Below are positions 52,501-63,094 of a stretch of DNA of 64,000 bases, piece by piece. This stretch comes from Takakia lepidozioides (lineage: Eukaryota > Streptophyta > Takakiopsida > Takakiales > Takakiaceae), in assembly GCA_030704615.1 (NCBI GenBank), contig CM060734.1, positions 52,780,042 to 52,844,041 on the forward strand, written 5' to 3'. The notes under the pieces are model-generated. The model was not told the DNA's origin and did no database searches. It saw only the letters and a list, made by a program, of their open reading frames with translations. Within the stretch, counting starts at the first letter, position 1. Each line of letters begins with the position of its first letter. The position numbers and the translations under genes were made by a program.

Positions 52501-53106
52501 ATACCTTCCTTGCAGTGCACAGTTTATGCAGTTGCTGCAACATGGAGGTGCAGGACTTGCGGATTTCCTCTTCCACCTTCCGCTTCGTAGGTCGAGATCC
52601 CCAGAAACCGCTTCGTCCTTGACGATAACGAGAAGTGCAATCCCCACGGAGCATCGGCAGCAGTGCAGGAATCCCCCATATCTTGCGAACTACCATACCA
52701 ACAAGGGAAAGCCAATGTGAAATGTGCGACAGACCCAAAGAAAACAGACATAGACACAGAAGGTGATACCAACGGAAATGCTTCCAACATTCTATAATTA
52801 GGAACACTTTCCAGTCCTGCCAGAGAGACACGAAGTGCGAGAAAGCTGGTCAGCATTGTCCGATTACTGCCGGACCCTCCATACATCCCCTTCTTGAGGC
52901 TGGGAAGAGGCTACCAGCTTATGCCCATCCCTCGTTGGCATATTATGACTATGGGTTAGATGCATACCAGAGCTACCAGACGGAAGAATCGCCAAGAGGG
53001 TCACGCTCTCCCCAGCCTGCACCATCACATTGGAGAGCGCCCACTTGAGCGCATGCTTTGTGATCACCTTTGTTGCATCAACTGCAACCACCACCTGTCC
53101 TGCCAA
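49559..53106 (-). pseudogene. USP-domain / receptor-like cytoplasmic kinase gene, 3'-truncated and frameshifted
   Basis: It matches plant proteins with an N-terminal UspA-like domain and a C-terminal PERK-like kinase domain. Exon 1 (53106-52968) gives M-A-G-Q-V-V-V-A-V-D-A, exon 2 (52689-52505) and exon 3 (52127-52029, A-V-E-A-K-K-L-G-G-S-W-V-I-L-D-R-Q) fit in phase. Exon 4 (from about 51574) shifts frame before P-K-V-L-R-L-N-L-K. The linker contains T-P-F-T-P-S-E-P-G-T-S-S. The kinase exon has P-P-L-C-S-I-C-Q-H-K, the glycine loop G-G-Y-G-S-V and V-A-V-K-Q-H-K, with one base too few near 49676 and one too many in 49610-49613. It ends at donor 49559 after Q-H-R-N-V-V. The exons with the H-R-D and D-F-G motifs are absent. 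Confidence 0.8.
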
Positions 53107-53329
53107 TTCTGATGCCCCCCTCTTCGAGACAGGTATGTACTGGATCCCAAAGCCCCACCCGCGCCCACAATTCTCAGCTCAATGTCGAACAACCCAGCGT
53201 CCAAGGACGACACAGACGTGGACTAACAAGCTACTTACAAGTTTCAGGTGTATCCAACAGTCCAAATCGGAAAAGGGCGCATGTGTCAAAAGAACGAAAG
53301 CCGACACAGATCTCCCACACTGCAGCAAC

Positions 53330-53724
53330 ACTCACACTCTGCTGGATAGCTTGATTGCAAGGGTTGAAGGGTTGAGTAAGTGGATACAGGATCTCGACCG
53401 GGAGAGGTTGGCATAGAAGGATACAATCTCTGAAAATCGATGCTTGATAGCTGAGTTACAGGGCGGGCTGTCGCTGCAAATAAGATATAATGTATACGAC
53501 GTGAATGTATGGGGAATACCATTCATTGCGTCGTTTCGGGAGAATTCCTCAAGTTGAGCATTGATCGGGTGTTGGGTGTACCACCCAGGGCGAGTTCATC
53601 CAGAAGATTCACCAGTAATCAAGATTTGCCTCAAATTGATGAGACTTGCGTGGCCCTGAACCTCAGTGGGGAGCGCCTTTACATCCATAGGGGAGAGAGA
53701 AGACTGGGGCCGAGGGCTGCGTAA
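53330..53724 (+). pseudogene. Remnant of the unknown coiled-coil gene family (copy 2)
   Basis: Blocks in order: D-S-L-I-A-R-V-E-G-L..L-D-R-E-R, then L-I-A-E-L-Q-G-G-L-S, Y-N-V-Y-D-V-N, and after a frame shift E-F-L-K-L-S-I-D-R-V-L-G. They match copy 1 at 43228-43520. A TAG near 53414 and the shift near 53545 disable it. It ends about 195 bp before the chromovirus insertion at 53920. Confidence 0.5.
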
Positions 53725-53919
53725 CCGAGAGCCACTTCGCCTTGCGGCTACTGCCCCTTTTTGGGGTGGGCACTATAACAAAAAAAAAGTGTCATGGGGA
53801 CATGGGGATGTCCCCAAGTGACCGCTAAGAATAGAGGGGGGCGAGGTACTAGGGATATCATGGGGACATAAGGTGCGTTTGAAGTGCCGGATTTCAGTTG
53901 GCGTTTGTTGGTGATAATA

Positions 53920-54645
53920 TGTCGCGGCCCTTTGCCTTGAGGGCAGGGGGTCGGGACGCATGAGGGGCTGCCCCTGTGGTGGGGGCAGCGGCAGCGATAG
54001 GTATGGGGGCTGAAGCACCCTTGAGTGCCCAAAGCACTCAGGGAAGCGGAGGCGCTCACTAGGTGGAGCCCCGCACACCGGGTTGCGGTGGGGGTGGCTC
54101 CACAAGGGGTGGTGGTAGCTTAGCGGGACTTAGAGGGGGTGGCATAGTACTCACCATGGGGGCGGAGACCTCGTGGTTGGAGTCGTGGGGAGTCTTGGGA
54201 CTCATCACGGTCCATAGGGGCCGTGGTGAGTGGGCCAAGACTCACCGCGACTCATCACCGGGAGTCGAGGGTTTTCGTGGTGGTTCGCCATAAAATGGCA
54301 TGGCTGGTTGTGAAACCCCCGCGGACAGCTACAGAAGTATATATAGGGAGTAGTAACCCCGAGAACGGTGCAAGCCTGTTGGTGACCAAAAACTAGTGAG
54401 TAAGCGAGCGAGCCGGAAAGCGACCAAAGAGTGGGGAGCTATTCCGGACCGCCAACTACCAAAGGGAATTCCCGCTGATTCCAAATCGGTGGAGGGTTCT
54501 TTGGGAGAACAAAGGGGGACCATTATGCCCCGGTGAGCAGCCGAAGCTCCAAGTTGGCTCGGCGGCGAGGTTGGGAGTCAGGCGCGCGCATCAAAGCTAG
54601 CAACTATGACCTGAAGGGAAGCTTACCGAAGTGAGGTGCGCGACA
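53920..54645 (+). mobile_element. Chromovirus 5' LTR
   Basis: 726 bp, TGTCGCGG..GCGACA. TATA box TATATATAGGG at 54338-54348 marks the likely promoter. Confidence 0.95.
54338..54348 (+). promoter_or_regulatory. TATA box of the chromovirus 5' LTR
   Basis: TATATATAGGG, conserved in all three full-length LTRs of the window. Confidence 0.7.
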
Positions 54646-54647
54646 CT

Positions 54648-54659
54648 TGGTATCAGAGC
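54648..54659 (+). other. Primer binding site, initiator-methionine tRNA type
   Basis: TGGTATCAGAGC two bases after the 5' LTR. Confidence 0.9.
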
Positions 54660-54701
54660 TTAGAGTTCAGTACGTGATCGTCCCTGGGGATTGGCCTCAT
54701 C

Positions 54702-57700
54702 ATGGGGTCGGGCAAGCCAAAGCGAAAGCGGAACGGCCCAAAAGATGATGATCCTGGTGAGCCCGATGGGGGCGACGTGTCACCAAGGCGGCTGTTTGAG
54801 GAAGCGATGCATGTCTCCGAAAACGAGGCCGCTCAAGAGCGGGAGGAATCTGAGGAGTCGGAGCCCGAGGAATCCCTGAGAGCTCCGACCGACCAACAGA
54901 TGTCTCTCATGCCGGCAACCTTTTGGGAAGGGTTGTTGGCGCAATTTGGCGGGACGTTGAAAGACGTGTTGAAGGCGGCTAATGTCACCTCCAGTAAGAC
55001 AAAATTTAAGGTGAAGCCTAAGGAACCTGGCACCTTCGAGGGCGTCCGAAATCGGAAGGCACTCAACACCTGGCTCCTGGAGCTAGAGCAGTACTTCCGG
55101 GCGGCCAAGTTGAGTGACGAGGACCGGGTGGAAGTGGCTCCCACCTATTTGAGGGGCTATGCTCAACAATGGTGGCAGAAACGCCTTCACGACCGAGGTC
55201 CAAGCCCGGAAACCTTGAACTGGAGTGGGTTCAAGGAATTGATGAAGAGACAGTTTGTGCCCCTCAACGCGTCTTGGCTTGCCCGGGACAAGATGAGGAA
55301 TTTGAAGCAAACAGATGACATTCGGGGGTATGTCCAGGCTTTCAATGTGCTGTTGCTCGAAGTCGCGAACATGGCAGAACCAGAAATGGTCTTCAACTTT
55401 GTGGCGGGACTGGCCCCATGGGCCAGGCGGAAGTTGGAGGAAAAGCCACCCAAGACTTTGAACGAGGCAATTGAGAGGGCTGAATGTTTCTCGGATGTCC
55501 CTAGGGGTGAGAGACAAGGCCCTACGGAGCTGAACCACAAGAAGACCCGGCGGGAAGGTGACTCCTTCCGACCGGAAAAGAAGTTTAATAGGCCACGCGG
55601 CGACAATGGCACGTGGAAATCGAAGGGAGGGTCTTTACACGTCAAGGCGGCACCCGGTGCTTCGAAAGGAAAAGCGGGTGGAGCGGCTTATGGCGGACAG
55701 AATGCGACCTTTGATGGAGTGTGTTTCAATTGCGGGGAGCCCGGGCACATGGCCAAGAAGTGCACGAAACCTCGACAATTGAACATGACTCGGGCAACCA
55801 CGGAGCTGTCGGAAGATACCATCAGTCGCTTGGTGGAAGCGGTGGTTGCCAGGACTTGCAAGGTAGGCAACTATTCTGGTGAGTTGTATCAGGAAACTGG
55901 CGCCGTGCATAAAGGGAGTCAGTTATTGTTCGTGGATGGGATAATATCCGGAACTAACGTGTCATTGTTGGTGGACACAGGAGCGTCGCACTCCTTCATG
56001 ACGCCGGCGGCGGCGCGAAAGTTGGGACTCCCGACAAGTGACGTGGGGGCCTCTATTGAGGTGCGTTCTGCCAAAGGAGAACCACAGTTGGCGACAAGGT
56101 TGGCGTTTGATGTTCCTCTTCAACTGGGGAGTTGGGAGGGACGTGAGAACTTCACCATCTGCGAGATCGATGGAGTGGATCTCATTTTGGGGATGACCTT
56201 TTTGAGCAAATCCGGAGCGGTCATAGATGGCCGCAAGAGAGTAGTCACGCTGCCATGTGGGAATGGTGGCGAGGTCTTACGAGTATCGGAAACGCCCAAA
56301 TCTGTGGGAGGGCGAATAAACCTTCTGTCAGCAAGGGAGTGGGCCGTGGAGGAGGCACACGAGCCCCAGTTTTTGCTTTACATTAGAGAAGTGAAGGGAG
56401 AAGGCGATGGGGAGCCGAGCCCAGATTGGATCAAGGAGATTTTGGAGAAATACCAGGATGTGATGCCGGAGGATTTACCAAGCGGCTTGCCACCGCGAAG
56501 AGGAGTTGACCACAAGATTGAGGTGATACCGGGATCGGAACCACCTGCCAAGGCACCCTACCGGTTGAGCCACAGAGAGTTGGTCGAGCTGAAGACTCAG
56601 CTCAAAGATCTAATGTCAAAGGGGTACATCCGGCCGAGTAAGTCACCTTACGGAGCCCCGGTGCTATTTGCAGATAAAAAGGATGGGACGCTGCGGATGT
56701 GTGTCGATTACAGGGCTCTGAATAAGGTGACTATCAAAAACCGGTACCATTTGCCAAGGATCGACGACATCTTCGATCGGTTGGCAGGAGCGAAGTATTT
56801 CAGCCGGATCGACTTGCGCTCCGACTATCATCAAATTCGGGTCGCGGAAGGAGATGAGGAGAAGACCGCGAGCAGGACAAGGTATGGTTCATATGAGTTC
56901 TTGGTGATGCCTTTTGGGCTCACCAATGCACCAGCGACATTTAGCACGCTGATGAACAGCCTTTTTCAGGAGTGGTTGGATGACTTTGTGATCGTGTACA
57001 TCGACGACATCTTGGTGTATTCGAAAACAAAGGAGGAGCACCTGGAGCACCTGAAAAGGGTGTTCCAAAAATTGCGAGAAGGGAAGTTGTATGCCAAAGC
57101 TTCAAAGTGCGAATTCGGGGTCACAAAAGTGGAGTTCCTGGGGCATGTGATTACACAGGATGGGATCAAAATGGATGACAGAAAGGTGAGAGTGATCTTG
57201 GACTGGGAGCCTCCGACTTCGGTCCCGGGAGTGCGATCCTTCCTAGGACTCGCCTCCTATTACCGGAAGTATGTGAGAAATTTCGCCAAGATCGCGGGGC
57301 CGTTGTCAGACCTTCTGTGTAAATCCAAAGTCTGGGTATGGAACACCTTGTGTGGCCAAGCTTTTGCTGAATTGAAGCAGCGGATGGCGGAAGCTCCAGT
57401 CTTGAAAATACCGGAGTTCGATCGGCCGTTCGAGATTCATACAGATGCGTCGGACTTTGCGATTGGGGGTGTACTGATGCAAGATGGACGTCCAGTGGCT
57501 TACGAAAGTAAGAAACTGAACGAAGTGGAGCGACGGTGGCCGACGCACGAGAAAGAGATGAAGGCGGTGGTGCACTGTCTTGAGCTTTGGCGCCACTATG
57601 TTGGTTCCAACCCAGTGAAGGTGTTCACGGACAATGTTACGGTGAAGTATTTTGCCACGCAGCCCAAGTTGTCCCCAAAACAACTTAGGTGGCAAGATAC

Positions 57701-58085
57701 TTTGGCGGTGTTTGACGTGGATATCCAATACAAACCGGGACGTGACAATGTGGTGGCCGATGCTTTAAGTAGAAAGCAGCAGCTCCTGTTGGTGTACAGG
57801 GGCGAGACGGCGCTCCAAAGGAAGATCCGGAAGGCTTGCCAGAAGGATAAGCTGGCGAAGTCCGTGATGCAGGACTTGAGGAGGGGGGTTAAATCGCAAT
57901 TCCACTTGCAAAATGGACTGCTCCGGTATAAGCAAAAGCGTCTCTACGTGTCGAAGGGAGGGATCAGAGATAGTCTCTTGAGAGAATGCCATGATAGCCC
58001 GCTTGCGGGCCACGGCGGAGCCAAGCGCACTGCGGCACTCTTGAAGAAAGAGTATTTCTGGCCCAAATTGAGGGAGGAGGCATAG
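54702..58085 (+). CDS. Chromovirus Gag-Pol polyprotein (ends prematurely in integrase)
   Basis: One 1,127-codon frame from the ATG at 54702. Residues ~110-230 form the retrotransposon gag (capsid-like) domain. A zinc knuckle C-x2-C-x4-H-x4-C (C-F-N-C..H-M-A-K-K-C) is at ~341-354. Aspartic protease V-D-T-G-A-S is at ~424-429, reverse transcriptase with Y-I-D-D at ~766-769, RNase H with H-T-D-A-S-D at ~913-918 and D-A-L-S-R near 1022. The integrase zinc-binding part starts H-D-S-P-L-A-G-H at ~1096. The frame ends at TAG 58083-58085, between the His and Cys pairs of the zinc finger. The older copy has a Glu codon there, so this looks like a nonsense change. Up to that point the protein looks intact. 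Confidence 0.95.
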   Translation: MGSGKPKRKRNGPKDDDPGEPDGGDVSPRRLFEEAMHVSENEAAQEREESEESEPEESLRAPTDQQMSLMPATFWEGLLAQFGGTLKDVLKAANVTSSKTKFKVKPKEPGTFEGVRNRKALNTWLLELEQYFRAAKLSDEDRVEVAPTYLRGYAQQWWQKRLHDRGPSPETLNWSGFKELMKRQFVPLNASWLARDKMRNLKQTDDIRGYVQAFNVLLLEVANMAEPEMVFNFVAGLAPWARRKLEEKPPKTLNEAIERAECFSDVPRGERQGPTELNHKKTRREGDSFRPEKKFNRPRGDNGTWKSKGGSLHVKAAPGASKGKAGGAAYGGQNATFDGVCFNCGEPGHMAKKCTKPRQLNMTRATTELSEDTISRLVEAVVARTCKVGNYSGELYQETGAVHKGSQLLFVDGIISGTNVSLLVDTGASHSFMTPAAARKLGLPTSDVGASIEVRSAKGEPQLATRLAFDVPLQLGSWEGRENFTICEIDGVDLILGMTFLSKSGAVIDGRKRVVTLPCGNGGEVLRVSETPKSVGGRINLLSAREWAVEEAHEPQFLLYIREVKGEGDGEPSPDWIKEILEKYQDVMPEDLPSGLPPRRGVDHKIEVIPGSEPPAKAPYRLSHRELVELKTQLKDLMSKGYIRPSKSPYGAPVLFADKKDGTLRMCVDYRALNKVTIKNRYHLPRIDDIFDRLAGAKYFSRIDLRSDYHQIRVAEGDEEKTASRTRYGSYEFLVMPFGLTNAPATFSTLMNSLFQEWLDDFVIVYIDDILVYSKTKEEHLEHLKRVFQKLREGKLYAKASKCEFGVTKVEFLGHVITQDGIKMDDRKVRVILDWEPPTSVPGVRSFLGLASYYRKYVRNFAKIAGPLSDLLCKSKVWVWNTLCGQAFAELKQRMAEAPVLKIPEFDRPFEIHTDASDFAIGGVLMQDGRPVAYESKKLNEVERRWPTHEKEMKAVVHCLELWRHYVGSNPVKVFTDNVTVKYFATQPKLSPKQLRWQDTLAVFDVDIQYKPGRDNVVADALSRKQQLLLVYRGETALQRKIRKACQKDKLAKSVMQDLRRGVKSQFHLQNGLLRYKQKRLYVSKGGIRDSLLRECHDSPLAGHGGAKRTAALLKKEYFWPKLREEA

Positions 58086-59255
58086 GAGTATGTCAAGACA
58101 TGCACCGCATGCCAACAAAACCGGAGCGAGTACAAAAAGCAAGCGGGGCTGTTACAACCCTTGCCGATTCCAGAGGGGACTTGGGAAAGCGTCTCGATGG
58201 ATTTCATGACTGTTATGCCGCTGTCAAAAGGATTCGATGCAATCACGGTGGTGGTGGATAGGTTCAGTAAAATGGGCCATTTCATCCCCACCAAGGAGAC
58301 GGCAACGGCGCAAGAGACAGGGCGACTTTACTTCGCCCACGTCTTAAAGGAAGAAGATAGGGACGAGGCTGAAGATGAGCACCGCCTTCCGACCTACAAC
58401 CGACGGCCAAACGGAAAGAGTGAATTCCGTAGTGAAACAGATCTTGCGGAATTACGTGTCGGCAGACCAATCAGACTGGGTGGAACACTTAGACGCGGTA
58501 GAGTTCTGTTATAATAACACAGAACACTCCGCAACGGGAGTTTCCCCTTTCGTATTGGTCTATGGAAAAGCACCTCTGGTGCCGACAAGTTGGGCCGCCG
58601 TCCTCCAAAATTTACTCGTAAACTTTGGATCGCGGTCCAAGACAATATCCTTCGGGACTCCATGATGGACATTGAGGAACCGGCAGTAGCGGCGGTACTG
58701 GAAGAACGCGATCGTTTGTTGAAGCTCGCAAAGTACAACATTGCCAAAGCTAGGAAACGGTATGAAAGGCAGGCGAATCGGAAGCGGAGAGAAGTGAAGT
58801 TTGAGGCAGGCACGGAGGTCTGGTTGAACATCAAGAATTTCCGACTACCTCCGGAAGTGAGTCCAAAGTTCGTACCTCCGTATGCGGGACCCTTTCGCAT
58901 CCGGAAGGTTATGAATGAGGATGTGTATGAATTGGAGCTGCCGGCAAACAGCAAGGTGCATCCAGTATTTCACGTCTCCCTTTTGAAGCCTTACTTCAAA
59001 GATGAAGCGCGTCCGAATCGGCATCAAGTGTTGCGTCCGCAACCTGTGCTGTTGGATCATGAAAATGAACCTAAGTACGAGGTGGAGGTAGTACTTAAGT
59101 CGAGGAGGTTCAAGAACCGAGAAACGCAGTATCTCGTCAAATGGAAGGGCTATCATCATGTGGAGGCATCTTGGGTGCGTGCCTCAGAAATGGGAAACGC
59201 ATCCGAGGCGGTTGCAGTTTTCGAAGGGCGACCTCAAAAGCGGAAGAAGCGTTGA
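58086..59255 (+). pseudogene. Chromovirus integrase remainder and chromodomain, rearranged
   Basis: Continues after the stop with V-K-T-C-T-A-C-Q (zinc-finger cysteines) and the first catalytic Asp region (S-M-D-F-M-T-V-M-P). At about 58347 the reading passes directly to the T-D-G-Q-T-E-R-V-N region. The intervening ~70 nt, which encode the second catalytic Asp (S-D-R-D-P-K-F in the older copy), are found reversed at about 58597-58668. The C-terminal part (58668-59255) is open and ends with a chromodomain (Y-L-V-K-W-K-G-Y-H..A-S-W-V) and a K-R-K-K-R tail. Chromodomains steer integration towards marked chromatin in related elements. The protein cannot be a working integrase. Confidence 0.9.
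58597..58668 (-). other. Inverted, relocated integrase segment
   Basis: The reverse complement encodes [16 protein letters not shown], the piece missing from about 58347. It replaces about 6 nt between W-A-A and the following I/V-E-E-P segment. Family order is known from the copy at 10632-12629. Confidence 0.9.
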
Positions 59256-60160
59256 TGGGGACATCAACCTTGGAGCATGGGGGAGGAAATGCATGCTTAG
59301 CCCGGCTTAGCTAGCTCAGGAATCCGATTGCAAAAACTTGTATTGTACAAAAATTTGTTATAAAGGAAATGGGTTCCAAATGTTGTGTGTCCTATTTTGT
59401 TTGGAATGGTGATGCATGGTGTGGTTGGCTAGTGTGTAGAATGCATGCTAGCTTACAAAAGTGGGAGAGGTAAATTGGGTTAATCGTGTGTTTGCGCAGT
59501 GCCGAAATCGGGTGACTCCCATCCAAGGGGCAAGGAAACATGCGCCTTCTTTGGGAGTTCACGTGCTAGTGCGCACCTGGCGCGTGCGCGTACTATAACT
59601 GCGCTACCGAGGTGGTTGCCTTGTAGTGCGGGCTAACGCGGAAGCTATGTGCTTCCGTTCACGTACTATAATCGTGTAGCCTCGGGACGAAGTCATAGTG
59701 CGGCTTCGACGTGTTCCCGTACCTCAGGCCAGCATTCCAAGACGGACCCAATTGTAGTGATTGGGGCGCACGGTTGTTTCAAGGTTATCTTCCTAGTCAA
59801 AGGGGGTTCGAGGTGAACCCTTGCGCAAAGTGATGCCAAAAGCGGCATCAGGAGCGATCGCAAGCAATGTTGTTGCAGTAAGGCGATTCGATCCTCGGGG
59901 AGGATCGTTCCTTGACCTTGAAGAAGGCCAAGAAGAGTGCACTGGGAGGAGCTTGAGAGGCTCCACCCTTGGCCGGGACTTGGAGGAAGTCGGCCGAACT
60001 AGCTAGTGGAGAGTAGAGTCAAGTGTGGGGTTGGTTCTTTGCCATGGGACGCCTTGGTACGGAAACAAACTCCTTGATGTGGGACGCCACAACTTGGATG
60101 TTCGTTTCTACAAAATGGACAAGTCGATGAGGACATCGACTCCCTGTTGGTAGGGGTGTG
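59256..60160 (+). mobile_element. Chromovirus 3' non-coding region
   Basis: About 900 bp between the pol stop and the 3' LTR, also present at 12690-13582, so it is a stable part of the family. No open frame is conserved between copies that I can see. Confidence 0.85.
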
Positions 60161-60886
60161 TGTCGCGGCCCTTTGCCTTGAGGGCATGGGGTCGGGACAC
60201 ATGAGGGGCTGCCCCTGTGGTGGGGGCAGCGGCAGCGATAGGTATGGGGGGCTGAAGCACCCTTGAGTGCCCAAGGCACTCAGGGAAGCGGAGGCGCTCA
60301 CTAGGTGGAGCCCCGCACACCGGGTTGCGGTGGGGTGGCTCCACAAGGGGTGGTGGTAGCTTAGCGGGACTTAGAGGGGGTGGCATAGTACTCACCATGG
60401 GGGCGGAGACCTCGTGGTTGGAGTCGTGGGGAGTCTTGGGACTCATCACGGTCCATAGGAGCCGTGGTGAGTGGGCCAAGACTCACCGCGACTCATCACC
60501 GGGAGTCGAGGGTTTTCGTGGTGGTTCGCCATAAAATGGCATGGCTGGTTGTGAAACCCCCGCGGACAGCTACAGAAGTATATATAGGGAGTAGTAACCC
60601 CGAGAACGGTGCAAGCCCGTTGGTGACCAAAAACTAGTGAGTAAGCGAGCGAGCCGGAAAGCGACCAAAGAGTGGGGAGCTGTTCCGGACCGCCAACTAC
60701 CAAAGGGAATTCCCGCTGGTTCCAAATCGGTGGAGGGTTCTTTGGGAGAACAACGGGGGACCGTTATGTCCCGGTGAGCAGCCGAAGCTCCAAGTTGGCC
60801 AAGCGGCCAGGTTGGGAGTCAGGCGTGCGCATCAAAGCTAGCAACTATGACCTGAAGGGGAGCTTACCGAAGTGAGGTGCGCGACA
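60161..60886 (+). mobile_element. Chromovirus 3' LTR
   Basis: 726 bp, same ends as the 5' LTR, followed by the target duplication TAATA. Confidence 0.95.
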
Positions 60887-60891
60887 TAATA

Positions 60892-61629
60892 GCTGTTAGT
60901 GAACAGAGTGCCCTGAGATGGATTTCTTTGAAACATTTGTGGATGGGAAGAATGTGAATTTGAAAGTTATCGTGTATGTCCGTGATACTGGCGTTATGAA
61001 TGTCACCTCGAGTGTCGACTGTGATATCAGTTAACGGGCCGGTTTTCCAGCCACGCCTTCGGAGTGCAAGGATAAGCGGGGCATATTTTTGACGTTTTTC
61101 TAAGATGAATCGTTTGGATAACGATCATGGCAAAATATGAATTCAATGAAATGTAGTGTGAGTTGTGGGGATGGTGAGGTGGGGGGTAAAGTGTTGATAG
61201 GTAGACCTTGGACGAGGAGTATGTCCGAGCAAAGTCGAGCGGGGCATAAGCATGGTGAATCGGGTACATATGCATGGTAGTAGCCACGGTGGTACTGTGT
61301 GGTCGGGTGGCCGTCCCTGGTAGGTGTCTGCATTCATGAGCGAGAACCAACGGTTTCAGCACGTTTTAGAAAGAGCTTGTGGAGGTGCCAGACTGCTTGG
61401 TTATGACGCGTGATATGCAAGCCATGTACAACTGGGTGTGTAGATTGGCTGAGGAGATATGGCCAAGTGTCACGAGCTTGGTGGGTGGTTGCACATAACG
61501 GGTCCATAGCTGATGAAGTGATCGATTATAGGAACGGAGAAGCTCATCTTCCCATTCCAGCGATACTGTCCAAGTTAAGGGAAGCTTTTTTAAATCGCTC
61601 GGATGGTACCCCACCTCTTTTGGGAAATT
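60892..61629. other. No gene recognised
   Basis: Right flank of the chromovirus. Original neighbour of the sequence left of 53915 before insertion. Nothing supported. Confidence 0.4.
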
Positions 61630-61710
61630 CCTCTCCCTGCTCTAATTGTTAGTGTGCACTCACAAATGGATGGCATTCTGGCTTGATGTCGGGCAACGTA
61701 GTCAGGTGCA
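61630..61710 (+). repeat. Left arm of an 81-bp inverted repeat
   Basis: From cctctccctgctctaattg to cgtagtcaggtgca. The reverse complement is at 62195-62277 with a handful of mismatches. The loop is 484 bp. Confidence 0.85.
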
Positions 61711-61841
61711 ACGTGGACCGGCAGCAGGCCCAATGCCCGGAGGAGTTGCAGGAGTGCCTGGAACGAGAAGATGAACCCAAGTAGCCAGTTTCACGGGCTA
61801 GAAATTGTTCAGGTTAGAGGACGAGGAATCCCCATTGGTGA

Positions 61842-62189
61842 TGTACACCTGGAGCCTTTGGCCCACCTATAGGAGTTGGAGGCCTCGTCCCTCGAATGGT
61901 GCAGCTTCCAAGACCTTTGGGTATCCAGCTTCATGTTGCGACGACCTCCAGCCCTCATGCACCAATTGTCCATCCTGAAATGGTCACTCCTGCAATTATT
62001 ATGTCTGGAGCTTGGCCCCCGGGCCTTTTATTTCCACATCAAATGCAAGTTCGACCTGGAGTAGATATGCCTGAGGCTGTTTTTCTTCCACTGGGATATT
62101 ACAAAGCCCAACAAGAAGTGGAAGCTTTGTATGGAGGAAATGTTATGCACCATGATAGGGCTAGCCATAGCCAAATGATGGATGGATAG
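61842..62189 (+). pseudogene. Proline/glycine-rich coding fragment inside an inverted repeat
   Basis: An open frame from 61842 (no stop until 62187-62189) reads P-G-A-F-G-P-P-I-G-V-G-G, P-R-P-L-G-I-Q, then Y-Y-K-A-Q-Q-E-V-E-A-L-Y-G-G. The preceding sequence (61700-61780) in another frame gives G-P-A-A-G-P-M-P-G-G-V-A-G-V-P-G, so the gene was longer. Directly after the stop the frame continues P-H-A-P-D-Y-V-A-R-Y-Q-A-K-M-P-S-I, which is part of the duplicated arm. Low-complexity plant protein of unknown identity. Confidence 0.45.
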
Positions 62190-62194
62190 CCCCA

Positions 62195-62277
62195 TGCACC
62201 TGACTACGTTGCCCGGTATCAAGCCAAAATGCCATCCATACTTGTGAGTGCACACTAACAATTAGAGCAGGGAGAGG
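62195..62277 (-). repeat. Right arm of the inverted repeat
   Basis: Reverse complement of 61630-61710. Confidence 0.85.
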
Positions 62278-62367
62278 ACCTGCTGTCGATGCCAGTTCCA
62301 TGGATTCACATGAATACTATGTGCACGGATTGTCATGTGTAGGCAACATGATTTCTCGGGACTATTC

Positions 62368-63086
62368 CAGTGTTGGGCGGTTCTCAGGTTTTCGTGAGCT
62401 CCTCCGGTGCAGGTTCTTGCCAATTGCCCCTTCTTTAGAACCTCCGGAGGCGGTTAAATGGACAAAAGAAAAAATTAAATAACCTGCCGGAGGCGGTTCT
62501 TTGATGTTTTAAAAAAACCCGGTTAAGTTCAATTCCGGTTATTAAAGACCTTTGCATAGGCGGTTTTTTGAACCGGTTCTGGAAGTTCAATATACTTTAT
62601 AACCAGTAGATAACCGGCGGTCCTTAAAACGGTTATATTGCGGTCATGTAAATGAACTATTTATAAAATAAAAATTTACATATATTGAAATGATGAAAAT
62701 ATTTTAAAAAAACTGAAATAAATGCCAAGCAGGGATTGACCAGCCATGCAAGATGATTAGCCCTAGAAACTGGATCATCCAGATGATCAATAATGGACAT
62801 CTTAATTACCAGATTGGTGTCACATTAATCTTAGCAAGGGTATATGCTGACACTATTTATTGATAACCGGGTCCTTTCTTAAGGCCATGGCCGGATACCA
62901 ATAAATAAAAAACCAAACTTGCTCGCCGGTTCTTGAAGCCCGCCGGTTATCTCAACCCCTAGCCTCCGCCGGATCTGTTTATATCCGGTTTTTTTAATTT
63001 TTGCACCTACTCCGGATATATATATATATAACCGGTCTAATAACAGGCGGTTATAACCGGTCAAAGTTCATAACCGCCCAACAGTG
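62368..63086. mobile_element. Non-autonomous hAT-type element (719 bp)
   Basis: Perfect 8-bp target duplication GACTATTC at 62360-62367 and 63087-63094. Terminal inverted repeats CAGTGTTGGGCGGTT (left) and CACTGTTGGGCGGTT (right, reverse complement), with one mismatch. An 8-bp duplication and CA(G/C)TGT ends are hallmarks of hAT elements. The interior has no transposase and is full of GGCGGTT / AACCGG(T) motifs in both orientations, which would suit subterminal transposase-binding repeats. Confidence 0.85.
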
Positions 63087-63094
63087 GACTATTC

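Larger units (their letters stand above)
53915..60891 (+). mobile_element. Complete Ty3/gypsy chromovirus insertion
   Basis: The element occupies 53920-60886 (6,967 bp) and is flanked by TAATA on both sides (53915-53919 and 60887-60891). Order: 5' LTR, PBS, gag-pol, ~900-bp 3' non-coding, 3' LTR. The order protease-RT-RNaseH-integrase and the C-terminal chromodomain place it among chromoviruses. Both LTRs are 726 bp and differ at about 16 positions plus two 1-bp indels by eye (about 2 percent), so the insertion is fairly recent on a genomic scale. Pol is disabled in integrase by a stop and a rearrangement. No good polypurine tract precedes the 3' LTR; the adjoining bases are ttggtaggggtgtg. 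Confidence 0.95.

Noticed and set aside
53750-54293. Open frames on both strands at the left edge of the chromovirus
   Set aside because: They run across the junction of flank and LTR, so they cannot be genuine genes.
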